DNA of 64,000 nt, from the NCBI RefSeq assembly GCF_001562275.1, contig NZ_CP014304.1, forward strand, positions 5,022,001-5,086,000, given 5' to 3'. The translations under genes were made by a program, and so were the position numbers. Positions within the stretch are counted from its first letter, which is position 1. Every line of letters begins with the position of its first letter. The DNA comes from Hymenobacter sp. PAMC 26628 (GTDB lineage: Bacteria; Bacteroidota; Bacteroidia; Cytophagales; Hymenobacteraceae). This document shows positions 17,362 through 27,105 of this stretch, piece after piece. The notes below the pieces were generated by a model that was not told where the DNA came from, did no database searches, and saw only the letters and a program-made list of their open reading frames with translations.

Positions 17362-18528
17362 CTAGAAGGTTAGGCCAAGCAGCACGGTTACGGCAGCGTT
17401 GGTGCGGCGGGGTACCTTATTCAGGGCAAACACTTCGTTGCGGTCCACAAACTGCTTGCCTTCGGCGCGCAGAATCACGCGGGGCACGGGGAAGTAGTCG
17501 AAGCCCAGGGAGTAGCCCGCGGTATTGAGGCCGCCCGCGCGGGTGGGGGCCAGTACGCCGGCCGGGTCGTGGAAGTACTCAACGCGGCCCACCACGCCGG
17601 CGCGCGCCCACAGGCGGCGGCGCACGATGAGCGAGCCGCCCTGCCAAGCATCGTGCCCGCCCGTATTGTGCGCGCGGGCCTGGATGCCGGCGTCGAAAGC
17701 CGCGGCCATTTTCCACTTGGGCGAGGGGTCATACGTCACGTAAAAATCGTGGAAGTAGCGCAGCTGCCGGCCCACCGAATCGGGCTGGTTGTAGCCCTCG
17801 CCCACGAAGGTGCTGGAGTTGAGCAGCCATTTCGACGAGGGCCGGAACTGGATTTGGGAGCCCACGGCCTCGTTCTGGTTGCGGTCCCGAATCACCTGCC
17901 AGCCGTTCAGCACCAAGGCTGAAAACAGCCACTTCTTGCCCTGGTCATAGGTGAGCTTGGCCCCGGCCTCGTAGTAAGGCGAGTTGTCGGCCATGATGGA
18001 GCGCGTCAGCGTGAGGTCATCGCGCGAAATCGGCCCTTCCAGCCCGATGTGCGAGAGGAAGATACCGGCATCCAGCCACAGGTGTTTGGCCAGCTTCACT
18101 CCGCCCCAGGCTTCGTAGATGTTCTTGAAAATCTGTGGTTCGGCGGCGTAGTTGGCGTCGGGGTAGGTGCCGGTTTGAATAGCAAAGGTGCCGCGCAGCC
18201 GCTCGCTGGTGTAGCGGGCGCCCAGCAGGGCAATGTTGATGGCAATCTGGTTGTGCAGGTTTTCGGAATAGATGAAGCCTGGCCGCGCTAGGCTGGCGGG
18301 GTTGTTGAAATCGTAGCCGTAGTATACTCCCACGTAACCAAAAAACACGGGCTTGGGGTCGGCCAAAGCGGTATCGCCAGCCGCTGCGGCGGTGGGCGCG
18401 GCCGTGGTAGCGGTGGGCGCAGCGGGCGGGCCAGTAGTGGTCGTGGTGGTCGGGGCCGCTTGGGCGTGGGCGAAGTTCTGGAGCCCAATAAGTCCAAGAA
18501 GCTCAGCGGTCAGCATAATGGTTTTCAT
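17362..18528 (-). CDS. Outer membrane beta-barrel protein, OmpL-like porin
   Basis: 388 residues from the ATG at 18528, which begins a signal peptide (MKTIMLTAELLGLIG); upstream in-frame codons look non-coding. After a Thr/Pro/Ala-rich linker comes a barrel with many alternating aromatic strands (FFGYVGVYYGYDF, WKMAAAFDAGIQA) and a terminal LLGLTF, typical of outer membrane insertion. It lies 12 bp upstream of the KdpD module and downstream of two further barrels, in what looks like one transcript. The likely role is a diffusion channel, with substrate unknown. Confidence 0.72.
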   Translation of the reverse strand: MKTIMLTAELLGLIGLQNFAHAQAAPTTTTTTGPPAAPTATTAAPTAAAAGDTALADPKPVFFGYVGVYYGYDFNNPASLARPGFIYSENLHNQIAINIALLGARYTSERLRGTFAIQTGTYPDANYAAEPQIFKNIYEAWGGVKLAKHLWLDAGIFLSHIGLEGPISRDDLTLTRSIMADNSPYYEAGAKLTYDQGKKWLFSALVLNGWQVIRDRNQNEAVGSQIQFRPSSKWLLNSSTFVGEGYNQPDSVGRQLRYFHDFYVTYDPSPKWKMAAAFDAGIQARAHNTGGHDAWQGGSLIVRRRLWARAGVVGRVEYFHDPAGVLAPTRAGGLNTAGYSLGFDYFPVPRVILRAEGKQFVDRNEVFALNKVPRRTNAAVTVLLGLTF

Positions 18529-18676
18529 GGCGGAAAGGTCAATAAGAAACCATAAAACGGCCGGCCCACTTTGGGCCGGCCGTTCATTGAAATTCAGTTC
18601 GGGTGTGAAGCCATCAACGGCCACGCAGGCGGTTCACGATTCCTTGCTCTCGACCATAATTCCATGTGGTCATGTT

Positions 18677-20131
18677 TTAGAATCGGAAGATAGTGGAGAA
18701 AATGATGCGGTTTTCGTCCTTCACCAGGTCGGCCACGTAGCCCGTGGGGTCGCCGATGGGCGCGTTCCAGCCGTTGGGCGAGGTCACGCCGCCGTGGCCC
18801 GAGAAGTAGGGCACCGAGGTGTGACGCGTCACGTACTCCAAGCCGAAGGTCAGGTAGTCGTTGGGCATGTACTGCACGTTGGCCGAGGCGTCCCAGCCTT
18901 TGAACTCGTCGCCGGGATTTTGGGTGAGAATGCCGGTGCCGGTGGGCAGCAGGGCCAGGTAGCGGCCCGGGTTCGAGATAACGCCGCCACCAAACGTGGT
19001 GGCGAAGTGCTGCGACTTGCCAAACCAGAAGCGGTTGTAGAACATGGCGCTCAAGAAGTTCTGGGCCGGCTTGGCGGCAGTGCCGTTGAAGCCCGTTACG
19101 AGGCCGTCGCCGCCCTCAAAGCCCAGGTCGCCGGTGAGCGAAAAGGCCGCCTTGCTGATGCCGTGGCGGCCGGGGGCGTTGAAGTAGCGAATCACGGCCG
19201 AGTTGTCGGTGTGGAAGCGGTAGCGCTTCGAATCCAGGGCCGTGTCGTGGCCGTAGTACGACGAGGCCAGGATGGACACCGACTCCTTGGGGCGCCACTG
19301 GAGCTGGAAGCCCACGCCCGGCGACTCGTTGAACATGCCGTAGGTCTGCCAGCCGTTCACGAGCCACAATTCCACTTTCAGCTTATCGGTGGGGAAGAGC
19401 TGCACCCGCGAGCCGGTGAAGAACCACGGCGTGTTGTCGGACGTGTAGGAAGGCTGGTAGTTCCAGTTCTCGAAGTTGTTGTAGGAGAGCAGGCCCACGT
19501 ACGACTTGAAAATACCAAAGTCGACGTTGATGCCGTGCATCTTGTTGATGTGGAAACCGGCGTAGCCCTCGGTCACGAAGCGCAGCGCGGTATAGAGGTC
19601 GAACTGGCCCCGCAAGGGCGTGTTGTCGTTGCGCGGAATACCCGTGGCGCGGGTGCCGAATTGCAGGAACAGCTTGGCCCGCGCCCCGGTCTTGGGGTCG
19701 TGAAACTCGCCGCCCGTCTCGATGTAGGAGATGTTGAACTCGTTTGAGCGGAACGTGGCCGTCGAGCCCGAGTTGGTGTGGTCAATCGGCCGCGCAAACG
19801 AGTAGTTGTAGTTGCAGTCGATGGTGGTGCCGCCGGTGAAGTACTTGCTGTCGAGCAGCGCCTTTTTCTGGCGGTTGGCACCCTGCACCCACGAGAAGTC
19901 GCCCCAGGCAAAGGGCTCCGTGTACTTGCCGGTATCGGTTTTGGCCACCGTCAGGTCGTTGGAAATAATGGTGTTGCCACCCTTAGCGGAAGCGGTCAGG
20001 CTGTCGCGCAGCTCACGGCGGAGCTGGCTAATGATTTGCTGACGGTCGTCCGGCGAGAGTTGAATGGTGGTTTGGGCGTGGCCCGCGAGGCTGCCCAGCA
20101 GCAGCGTAGCGGCTGGTAGGATTTTTTTCAT
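18677..20131 (-). CDS. OmpL-like outer membrane beta-barrel porin (BBP2 type)
   Basis: 484 residues from ATG 20131, with signal peptide MKKILPAATLLLGSLAGHAQ. A short helical stretch (SPDDRQQIISQLRRELRDSL) precedes the barrel and may trimerise or contact peptidoglycan. Barrel features include WGDFSWVQGANRQ, VDFGIFKSYVGLLSYNNFEN and a terminal aromatic residue in IIFSTIFRF. It is one of four such barrels in the locus, here on the kdp strand. Function as a general or cation porin is inferred from family and context. Confidence 0.78.
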   Translation of the reverse strand: MKKILPAATLLLGSLAGHAQTTIQLSPDDRQQIISQLRRELRDSLTASAKGGNTIISNDLTVAKTDTGKYTEPFAWGDFSWVQGANRQKKALLDSKYFTGGTTIDCNYNYSFARPIDHTNSGSTATFRSNEFNISYIETGGEFHDPKTGARAKLFLQFGTRATGIPRNDNTPLRGQFDLYTALRFVTEGYAGFHINKMHGINVDFGIFKSYVGLLSYNNFENWNYQPSYTSDNTPWFFTGSRVQLFPTDKLKVELWLVNGWQTYGMFNESPGVGFQLQWRPKESVSILASSYYGHDTALDSKRYRFHTDNSAVIRYFNAPGRHGISKAAFSLTGDLGFEGGDGLVTGFNGTAAKPAQNFLSAMFYNRFWFGKSQHFATTFGGGVISNPGRYLALLPTGTGILTQNPGDEFKGWDASANVQYMPNDYLTFGLEYVTRHTSVPYFSGHGGVTSPNGWNAPIGDPTGYVADLVKDENRIIFSTIFRF

Positions 20132-20248
20132 GGTGGTAACTAAAAATTGGTGGGTGGGAGGCGCGGCCGGCCATAGCAGGCATCGGCGCACCAGAGATGA
20201 AAAAGTTAGGGGTTAAAAAAGAGTGCGAATAGGGATAAACAGTTGTTT

Positions 20249-20416
20249 TCAGTAGCTCAGTAAGGGGCGGTTAGCGGCGGCCGAATCGGCGGTGGTTTTG
20301 GCCGGTGCCGACGATTGGTTGGTAGCGGGGTTTTGGGCAGTGGCCGTTTCGGTGGTCTGGGCCAGGGCCGAGCCGCTGGCCGCCAGGAATAAAAGCGTAG
20401 CTGAAATATTTTTCAT
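20249..20416 (-). CDS. Small secreted low-complexity peptide
   Basis: 55 residues from ATG 20416: signal peptide MKNISATLLFLAASGSALAQ followed by about 35 Thr/Ala/Ser/Pro residues. It resembles the N-terminal signal plus linker found on the neighbouring barrels but has no barrel behind it. It could be a real small envelope protein or the remnant of a porin gene. Nothing else recognisable. Confidence 0.5.
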   Translation of the reverse strand: MKNISATLLFLAASGSALAQTTETATAQNPATNQSSAPAKTTADSAAANRPLLSY

Positions 20417-20527
20417 GAAATGGGTTGGAGTGGGAATTCCAGGGATTGAGGGTAAAAGCAAAAGGGTAGAAAATCAGGCGCGTATGTGGCCCGGAAAAAG
20501 GCGGAGTAAGAAGGGGTTGGTGAAGTA

Positions 20528-21883
20528 TTAAAACCGGATAATCAAGTCCATCGCGCCCATAAACTGGTCGCGGCGGCTGCCGTTGTCATACGGCGTTGCG
20601 TCGGCGGCGTAGGCGCGTTCGTAGCGCACCTCGGGCCGGATGCGCACCAGGGAGTTGAAATTGTGAATTAGCCCGAGGGTGTGGCTGGTATAGGTGGTGG
20701 CGTAGGAGGTGCGGTTGCCCTGCGGGTCGAGTAGCAGGTCGTTGCGCAGCGACACGTAGTCTTTAGGGCTGAGCTGCACCTGGAAGTAGTTCACGAAGCC
20801 CACGGCGTTGGAACGGCCGGGCTGCAGGCTGCCTTCGCCCACGCCGGGGTAGAAGCGCCGGGGCGGGCCGTCGATGGCCGTGCCGCCCACGGCAGCGTCG
20901 TACTGCCAGATGTAGTACCCCTCCGTCATGGTATGCACTTTGGGGCTGAAGCGGTGGCCCCAGGTGGCCACCGCCATTTGCAGGTTGTCGTGCCCGGCGC
21001 TATACTCACCGCTGCCAATGGAGTTGATGCCAGCGTACACCGAGTTGGCGTTGTTGCGCGACACCCAGCGGAACATGGCCAGCCCGTTGAGATGGGCCGA
21101 GTTGCTCCACACGGCCACGTCGTTGCCGCCGTGCAGGCCCAGCTCAATCTGCCAGTATGGGCTCAGCCGGATAGTGGCCTGCGCCCCGCTGAAGGTGTAA
21201 GGGTCCACGGCAAACATCAGCGAGTGCGAATACAAGTAGTTGTCGGGGGCCCACTGGGCCTCAATGTCGGCCGGCGAGATGAAGCGTCCCACCTTCAGCA
21301 GCAGGCCCTGCGCCACATGGGGCAGGTAGAGCATGGCATACACCTGGGTGGGATCGTAGCCGTAGAGGTTGTTGCGCTGGAGTAGCTGGTCGCTGAAAAT
21401 GCCCTTGGCGATGGTGTAGCGGTAGTCGATGCCGTAAATATTATCGACCAGAAAGCCCCAGTCCACATGGTCGGTTTGCACGGTATTGGGCTGGCGCTCC
21501 AGGCGCAGAATAATCTGGTCAAGCACGACCGTGTTGGGCACGATGTTGTAGGCCGTGGGAGCGTTCGAATCGTGCGAAGTACTCAAATTGCCGCCCACCG
21601 AGGCCCAGCCATACACCTTGAAGCGCTTGCCGGCCAGGCCCAGGGCCTTTTGCAGCGGGTAGTCGGGCGCTTCGGCGGGCAGGCCCACCACCGGTGCCCC
21701 GTCCCATTCCGTCACCGGAAACGGGCCTGAGAGGGGCGAGGGCAGGCAGCGGCCGTTGCTGCCGTCCACGGTGGGCCGGCCGGCGGGCGCGGGGCGGCGG
21801 GCGGTGGTGGTGTCGGCCTGGGCCAGTACCCCGAAAGGCAGGGCCGCGAGGCCCATCAGGCAAATGAGTACACGAGCATTCAT
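20528..21883 (-). CDS. OmpL-like outer membrane beta-barrel porin, paralogue of 7475-8833
   Basis: 451 residues with signal peptide MNARVLICLMGLAALPFGVL. It aligns end to end with the porin beside the divergent kdpA (ATWGHRFSPKVHTMTEGYY against ATWGHRFGPRVHMMTEAYY) and ends in MDLIIRF. It starts 154 bp after kdpC. Each kdpA/kdpC set therefore has its own copy of this porin, which suggests a functional link, such as outer membrane K+ entry, though this is inferred. Confidence 0.78.
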   Translation of the reverse strand: MNARVLICLMGLAALPFGVLAQADTTTARRPAPAGRPTVDGSNGRCLPSPLSGPFPVTEWDGAPVVGLPAEAPDYPLQKALGLAGKRFKVYGWASVGGNLSTSHDSNAPTAYNIVPNTVVLDQIILRLERQPNTVQTDHVDWGFLVDNIYGIDYRYTIAKGIFSDQLLQRNNLYGYDPTQVYAMLYLPHVAQGLLLKVGRFISPADIEAQWAPDNYLYSHSLMFAVDPYTFSGAQATIRLSPYWQIELGLHGGNDVAVWSNSAHLNGLAMFRWVSRNNANSVYAGINSIGSGEYSAGHDNLQMAVATWGHRFSPKVHTMTEGYYIWQYDAAVGGTAIDGPPRRFYPGVGEGSLQPGRSNAVGFVNYFQVQLSPKDYVSLRNDLLLDPQGNRTSYATTYTSHTLGLIHNFNSLVRIRPEVRYERAYAADATPYDNGSRRDQFMGAMDLIIRF

Positions 21884-22037
21884 GACAAATTCTACATTAA
21901 ATGGGTTGCGATGAAGGGTGTGGAAATTCAGGTTGGTGAGTGCAGGCCGGCGTTGGTGTGTTCTAAAAAGTGTGAGCTAACACCATTGACGTGGTTGAGG
22001 AATCCATTCCATCCATGCGGATAATGCCGGGCCAATG

Positions 22038-22598
22038 CTACTTGCCAGCCAGCGCATCCAGCGCCAGGTTCAGCTTTAGCACGTTCACCCGGTCGGGGCC
22101 GATGGGGTTGGTTTCAATCTGCTGCTGCACCAGGGCCTGCACCTGGGCCGGGGCCAGGCGGCGGGCGGCGGCCACCCGCGCCACCTGCACCAGGGCCCCC
22201 TGGGGCGAGAGGTGCGGGTCGAGGCCCGAGCCGCTGGCGGTAATCAGCTCGGCGGGCACGTCGGCGGCTTTCACACCGGGATTCTGGAGCAGAAAGGTAT
22301 CCAACCGGGCCTTCACCACGGCCAGGTATTCGGGGTTGCTGGGGCCTTTGTTCGAGCCCGAGCTGGCATCGGCGTGGTAGTCGGCCGCCGAAGGGCGCGA
22401 GTTGAAGTATGCGGGCTTGTCGAACTTCTGGCCCACGTTGGCGAAGCCGACCACGCGGCCGTCGCGGCTGATTTGGACGCCTTCGCCGCGGCCGGGGGCC
22501 ACTTGGGCCACGGCCCACACCAGGGCTGGGTAGAGGACGCACACCAGCACCAGCATAGCCAGGGAGAGCCGGAGGGCGGAAATAAGTTGGGTTTTCAT
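22038..22598 (-). CDS. kdpC: KdpC subunit of the K+-transporting ATPase
   Basis: 186 residues with one N-terminal membrane helix and a periplasmic domain. Signatures: AYFNSRPSAADYHAD, NKGPSNPEYL and GSGLDPHLSPQGALVQ. It lies 15 bp after kdpB in the normal B-C order. It assembles with KdpF, A and B into the high-affinity K+ pump. It is clearly related to, but distinct from, KdpC at 10628-11191. Confidence 0.94.
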   Translation of the reverse strand: MKTQLISALRLSLAMLVLVCVLYPALVWAVAQVAPGRGEGVQISRDGRVVGFANVGQKFDKPAYFNSRPSAADYHADASSGSNKGPSNPEYLAVVKARLDTFLLQNPGVKAADVPAELITASGSGLDPHLSPQGALVQVARVAAARRLAPAQVQALVQQQIETNPIGPDRVNVLKLNLALDALAGK

Positions 22599-22613
22599 GG
22601 AAATGCAAAAGAT

Positions 22614-24659
22614 TTAGAGGAAGGCCCCGACAATCAGGTCAATGACTTTGATGCCGATAAAGGGCACGATGACCCCGCCCAGGCCATAAATCAGCAGGTT
22701 GCGACGCAGCAAGGCCGACGCCCCGATGGGCGTGTAGCTCACGCCTTTCAAGGCCAGCGGCACCAGGGCCGGGATGATGAGGGCGTTGAAAATAACCGCG
22801 CTCAGGATGGCCGACTGCGGCGACTTCAAGCCCATGATGTTCAGGGCCCCCAGGGCGGGGATGGCCACCATGAACAGGGCCGGCACGATGGCGAAGTACT
22901 TGGCCACGTCGTTGGCGATGGAAAACGTGGTGAGCGTGCCGCGCGTCATCAGCAGCTGCTTGCCAATCTCCACCACTTCGATGAGCTTGGTGGGGTCGTT
23001 GTCGAGGTCCACCATGTTGCCGGCTTCCTTGGCGGCCTGGGTGCCGCTGTTCATGGCCACGCCCACGTCGGCCTGGGCCAGGGCGGGGGCGTCGTTGGTG
23101 CCGTCGCCCATCATGGCCACCAGCTTGCCGGCCTGCTGCTCGGCGCGGATGTACTGCATCTTGTCCTCGGGCTTGGCCTCGGCGATGAAGTCGTCCACCC
23201 CCGCTTTCTGGGCGATGAAGCGGGCGGTGAGCGGATTGTCGCCGGTCACCATCACGGTCTTGATGCCCATTTTGCGCAGGCGCTCGAACCGCTCCTGGAT
23301 GCCGGGCTTGATGATGTCCTGCAGTTCCACCACGCCCAGCACCCGGTCGTTCTCGCTGAGCACCAGCGGGGTGCCGCCGTTGCTGGCCACCGCCGTCACG
23401 CGGTCGGCCGTTTCGGTCGGAAACTCGTTGCCGGCCGCGTTCGAAAGCACCCGGATGGCGTCGGAAGCGCCCTTGCGGATGCGCGTGCCATCGGCCAGCG
23501 TCACGCCCGAGCTGCGGGTTTCGGCCGTGAACTTGATAAGCTCGGCCCCATCCAGGCGGCGGCGTAGCTGCGCGGGGTCCACCTTGTTGTCGCGGGCCAG
23601 CTCCACAATGCTTTTGCCTTCGGGAGTTTCATCGGTGAGCGAACTTAAGGTGGCAAACTCCACGAACTGGCCCATGGCCACGCCGGGAGCGGGCCAAAAA
23701 TGGGTTGCCTTGCGGTTGCCAATGGTAATGGTGCCGGTCTTATCAAGCAGCAGCACGTCGATGTCGCCGGCCGTTTCCACGGCTTTGCCGCTTTTGGTGA
23801 TGACGTTGGCGCGCAGGGCCCTATCCATGCCGGCGATGCCGATGGCCGAGAGCAGCCCGCCGATGGTGGTTGGAATCAGGCACACAAACAGGGCGATGTA
23901 GGCCGACACGGCCAGGGGCGTTTTGGCGTATTCGGCAAACGGCGCCAGCGTCACGCACACAATCACGAACACGAGCGTGAAGCCGGCCAGCAGGATGGTG
24001 AGGGCAATTTCGTTGGGCGTTTTCTGCCGCGAGGCCCCCTCCACCAGGGCAATCATCTTGTCGAGGAACGACTCGCCGGGGGCCGTCGTGACCTGCACCA
24101 CGATGCGGTCGGAGAGCACCTTGGTGCCGCCCGTGACCGACGACTTATCGCCGCCCGCCTCGCGGATGACCGGGGCCGACTCGCCGGTGATGGCCGACTC
24201 GTCGATGGTGGCCAGGCCCTCGATGATCTCGCCGTCGGTGGGGATGATTTCCCCGGCTTCGACCACGAACACCTGGCCTTTCTGGAGCTGGGCCGAACTC
24301 ACGGCCACCATCTGCCCGTCGGGTTGGCGCACGTTGGCGGGGGTGTCCTGGCGGGTTTTGCGGAGCGAGTCGGCCTGGGCCTTGCCGCGGGCCTCGGCAA
24401 TGGCCTCGGCGAAGTTGGCGAAGAGCAAGGTCAGGAACAGCACCACGAACACCGTGGCGTTGTAGCCGAAGCTGCCCTGTTTGGGGTCGGGGTTGACGAG
24501 CAGGCCGAGCGTGACGAAGAGCATCACCACGGTGCCGATTTCCACGGTGAACATCACCGGGTTGCGGAACATGGTGCGCGGGTCGAGCTTCACGAACGCC
24601 TGGCCAATGGCTTCGCGGACGAGGGCGGGTTGAAAAAGGGATTGGGACTGGGTAGCCAT
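22614..24659 (-). CDS. kdpB: KdpB, catalytic P-type ATPase subunit
   Basis: 681 residues from ATG 24659 ([18 protein letters not shown]). The frame is open further upstream, but that part overlaps the ynfA-like gene and lacks KdpB character. P-type signatures are all present: TGES in the actuator domain, DKTGTIT with the phosphorylated D306, and [16 protein letters not shown] in the hinge. KdpB hydrolyses ATP to energise K+ import through KdpA. It is the only kdpB in the window although there are two kdpA and two kdpC genes. It is flanked by the ynfA-like gene (41 bp upstream) and kdpC (15 bp downstream). Confidence 0.95.
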   Translation of the reverse strand: MATQSQSLFQPALVREAIGQAFVKLDPRTMFRNPVMFTVEIGTVVMLFVTLGLLVNPDPKQGSFGYNATVFVVLFLTLLFANFAEAIAEARGKAQADSLRKTRQDTPANVRQPDGQMVAVSSAQLQKGQVFVVEAGEIIPTDGEIIEGLATIDESAITGESAPVIREAGGDKSSVTGGTKVLSDRIVVQVTTAPGESFLDKMIALVEGASRQKTPNEIALTILLAGFTLVFVIVCVTLAPFAEYAKTPLAVSAYIALFVCLIPTTIGGLLSAIGIAGMDRALRANVITKSGKAVETAGDIDVLLLDKTGTITIGNRKATHFWPAPGVAMGQFVEFATLSSLTDETPEGKSIVELARDNKVDPAQLRRRLDGAELIKFTAETRSSGVTLADGTRIRKGASDAIRVLSNAAGNEFPTETADRVTAVASNGGTPLVLSENDRVLGVVELQDIIKPGIQERFERLRKMGIKTVMVTGDNPLTARFIAQKAGVDDFIAEAKPEDKMQYIRAEQQAGKLVAMMGDGTNDAPALAQADVGVAMNSGTQAAKEAGNMVDLDNDPTKLIEVVEIGKQLLMTRGTLTTFSIANDVAKYFAIVPALFMVAIPALGALNIMGLKSPQSAILSAVIFNALIIPALVPLALKGVSYTPIGASALLRRNLLIYGLGGVIVPFIGIKVIDLIVGAFL

Positions 24660-24700
24660 GAGAAAAGAAAAACGGCAAGACAAAAGCGAAAAAACGGGCG

Positions 24701-25012
24701 CTATCCCCGGCGGGCGTACATAATGACGCAGGAACCAACCAGGCAAATGGCCGCCCCAACCCACTCGTAGCGGTCGGGCGGGCGCTGGTCGACCCACAGG
24801 CCCCACAGCAGCGAAATCACAATGAACACGCCGCCGTACGCGGCGTAGGTGCGGGCGAAGGTGGCCGGCTGGTAGGGCGGGATGACGCCGTAGAGGGCCA
24901 GCCCCACGAAGCCCAGCGCACCCACCCACCACGGCCGGTGCTCGCGCAGCCACTGCCACACCAGGTAGCCGCCCCCGATTTCGAGCAGGGCCGCCAGCAG
25001 GAAGTAGAGCAT
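24701..25012 (-). CDS. YnfA/UPF0060 family small membrane protein
   Basis: 103 residues from ATG 25012 ([20 protein letters not shown]), the usual start for this family; an ATG 33 bases earlier is less likely. It has four predicted membrane helices and the conserved segments [23 protein letters not shown] and [14 protein letters not shown]. The family is distantly related to small multidrug resistance transporters, and its substrate is unknown. Its position between kdpA and kdpB, on the same strand, is unusual, because these two genes are normally adjacent. Confidence 0.88.
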   Translation of the reverse strand: MLYFLLAALLEIGGGYLVWQWLREHRPWWVGALGFVGLALYGVIPPYQPATFARTYAAYGGVFIVISLLWGLWVDQRPPDRYEWVGAAICLVGSCVIMYARRG

Positions 25013-25084
25013 GGATTTGGTGAGGGCCACGGAGTAGAGAAACAAGGGCCAGCGGCCAATCGAAAGAGTTTAATTGGCCTAGTG

Positions 25085-25160
25085 CCTACGAACAGGCCAC
25101 GTCAGGGCCTCGCTCGTAGGGCTTAAGGAAGGCAGTGCTCCATTTTAGCGGAGTACTGCC
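25085..25160 (-). promoter_or_regulatory. Structured intercistronic region between kdpA and ynfA-like gene
   Basis: Two hairpins lie in the 154-bp gap. CCTACGA ... TCGTAGG (25085-25120 region) encloses complementary AGGCC / GGGCCT. A second hairpin, GGCAGTGCTCC / GGAGTACTGCC (25131-25160), has an 8-base loop and one wobble. No T run follows, so these more likely process or attenuate the transcript than terminate it. Confidence 0.5.
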
Positions 25161-25166
25161 CGGACG

Positions 25167-26867
25167 TTAATACAGCGTGAAGTGCTCGGCCAGGGGCCCC
25201 AGGGCCAGGGCCGGGAAAAAAGCTAGCGCGGCGATGATCCAAATCACGAAGAAGACCATCACGCCGAAGGTGGCCGTGTCGACGCGCAGGGTGCCGGCGC
25301 TTTCGGGGATGAACTTCTTGCGGGCCAACAGCCCGGCGATGGCCACCGGCCCGATGATGGGCAGGTAGCGCGCCAGCAGCATCACGATGCCCGTGCTGAT
25401 GTTCCACCAGGGCGTGTTGTCGCCGAGGCCCTCGAAGCCCGAGCCGTTGTTGGCGGCCGAGGAGGTGTACTCGTAGAGCATTTCGGAGAAGCCGTGGTAG
25501 CCGGGGTTATTTAGCCAGGAGGCGTATTCGGTGGGATGGCCAGCGTAGCCGTGCGCGGCCAGGGCGGTGCCGGCCAGGATGAGCAGCGGGTGCAGCAGGG
25601 CGATGAGGATGGCAATTTTCATTTCGCGGGCCTCGATTTTCTTGCCCAAAAATTCCGGGGTGCGCCCCACCATCAGCCCCGAGATGAACACGGCCACGAT
25701 GATGAAGACAAAGAAGTTGAGGAAGCCCACCCCCACCCCGCCGTAGAAGGCGTTGGTCATCATGCCCAGCAGCGCGTTCATGCCCGAGAGGGGCGTGAGC
25801 GAGTCGTGCATGGCATTGACGGAGCCGTTGCTGGTGACGGTGGTCTGAATGGCCCACAGCGCCGAAGCGGCCGCACCAAAGCGCACCTCCTTGCCTTCCA
25901 TTGAGCCCAGAGACTGATTAACCCCCAGGTGCGTAATGGCCGGGTTGCCGTGCATTTCCAGGGCCACGGTGGGCACTTGCAGCAGCAGGTAGCCGGCCGT
26001 CATCACCCCAAATACCATCCAGCCCAGCCGGGGCCGGCCCAGGTAGAAGCCGAAGGCCAGCGCCATGGCAATGGGAATGAGCACGATGGCCCCGTTCTCC
26101 ACGGCGTTGGTGAAATACGTCGGGTTTTCGAGCGGGTGGGCCGAGTTGACGCCGAAGAAGCCGCCGCCGTTGGTGCCGATCTGCTTAATACCAATCAGGG
26201 CCGCGGCGGGGCCCCGGCTCACGTTCACCGAGTCGCCCTGCACCGTCACAATCGGGGCTTTGGCGGCCCAGTTCATGGGCGTGCCTTGGAATACCAGCAC
26301 CAGTGCCACGGCCAACGAAAGCGGCAGCAGCACGCGGGTGATGCTCTTGACGAAGTAGTTGTAGAAGTTGCCGAGCTTGTCGTTGCTGCCTTCCTTCAGG
26401 GCATTGAACACGACCACGCAGGCGGCCATGCCGGTGGCGGCCGTCACGAACTGCAGGAACATCAGGCAGAATACCTGCGAGAAGTACGTGGCGCCCGACT
26501 CGCCGGAGTAGTGCTGCAGGTTGCAGTTCACCAAGAAAGAAATAGCCGTGTTGAACGCTTGGTCGGGCGACATCGACGGGTTGTGGTCGGGGTTGAGCGG
26601 CAGGCTGCCTTGGGTGCAGAGCACGAGCATGGCCCAGAAGAACCACACCAGGTTGATGGTAAGCAGCGCCACCAGGTGCTGCTGCCAGGTCATGCCCCGG
26701 TTGGCGTCGATACCGCCAGCGCGGAACAGCAGCCGCTCCAGGGGCCCGAGGAAATCAGTCCAGCTTTTATCGCCGCGGTAAATGGTAGCCAGGTAGCGGC
26801 CCAGCGGAATGGCCAGCAGCACCGTGCTGGCGAAGATGAGCAGGATGCCGAGTAGGTCTTTGTTCAT
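25167..26867 (-). CDS. kdpA: KdpA, potassium-translocating subunit
   Basis: 566 residues with about ten membrane helices and four pore loops in canonical form: NCNLQHYSGES, GTNGGGFFGVNSAHPLENP, TTVTSNGSVNAMHDSL, and SSAANNGSGFEGLGDNTPWWN. The C-terminal MVGRTPEFLGKKIEAREMK is typical. It forms the selective K+ pathway of KdpFABC. kdpF lies 128 bp upstream, separated by a palindromic repeat. Compared with the KdpA at 8885-10597, all selectivity-filter regions here look standard. Confidence 0.95.
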   Translation of the reverse strand: MNKDLLGILLIFASTVLLAIPLGRYLATIYRGDKSWTDFLGPLERLLFRAGGIDANRGMTWQQHLVALLTINLVWFFWAMLVLCTQGSLPLNPDHNPSMSPDQAFNTAISFLVNCNLQHYSGESGATYFSQVFCLMFLQFVTAATGMAACVVVFNALKEGSNDKLGNFYNYFVKSITRVLLPLSLAVALVLVFQGTPMNWAAKAPIVTVQGDSVNVSRGPAAALIGIKQIGTNGGGFFGVNSAHPLENPTYFTNAVENGAIVLIPIAMALAFGFYLGRPRLGWMVFGVMTAGYLLLQVPTVALEMHGNPAITHLGVNQSLGSMEGKEVRFGAAASALWAIQTTVTSNGSVNAMHDSLTPLSGMNALLGMMTNAFYGGVGVGFLNFFVFIIVAVFISGLMVGRTPEFLGKKIEAREMKIAILIALLHPLLILAGTALAAHGYAGHPTEYASWLNNPGYHGFSEMLYEYTSSAANNGSGFEGLGDNTPWWNISTGIVMLLARYLPIIGPVAIAGLLARKKFIPESAGTLRVDTATFGVMVFFVIWIIAALAFFPALALGPLAEHFTLY

Positions 26868-26896
26868 GGAAATTGGAATTTCAGCAGGCCGTCATG

Positions 26897-26979
26897 TCGA
26901 GCGCCGCCGAGACATCTCGCTCGCTATCGTTGCATTGATTGAAGTAGTCTAACACGCGAGATGTCTCGGCGGCGCTCGA
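26897..26979. repeat. Perfect 24-bp inverted repeat between kdpF and kdpA
   Basis: Arms 26897-26920 and 26956-26979 (outer sequence TCGAGCGCCGCCGAGACATC) are perfect inverted repeats around a 35-base loop. It is a REP-like dispersed palindrome placed between kdpF and kdpA, where it can affect transcript stability or stoichiometry. Confidence 0.75.
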
Positions 26980-26995
26980 TATAACCGTTGTGTTT

Positions 26996-27076
26996 TCAGA
27001 ATTTTTCCGGTTTCAGCAGCACGTAGCACAGGTAGCCGAACGTGGCGAGGGCGAGCAGCAACAGGGCAAGCATCAT
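26996..27076 (-). CDS. kdpF: KdpF small subunit
   Basis: 26 residues from the first of two adjacent ATGs, too short for routine gene calling: MMLALLLLALATFGYLCYVL followed by LKPEKF. One membrane helix ending in the typical YxLLxPEKF of KdpF. It stabilises the KdpABC complex in the membrane. It is located upstream of kdpA on the same strand, as expected. Confidence 0.88.
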   Translation of the reverse strand: MMLALLLLALATFGYLCYVLLKPEKF

Positions 27077-27105
27077 GGTAGCGGGGGCAAAAGCGGGGGA
27101 AGAAA

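Noticed and set aside
22212-23567. Long plus-strand open frame of 451 codons
   Set aside because: Antisense to kdpC and kdpB, with the same GC-driven composition as other antisense frames; no domain recognised.
24660-24959. N-terminal extension of KdpB by 100 codons
   Set aside because: It overlaps the ynfA-like gene in another frame, lacks KdpB homology, and the ATG at 24659 gives the usual KdpB start and length.
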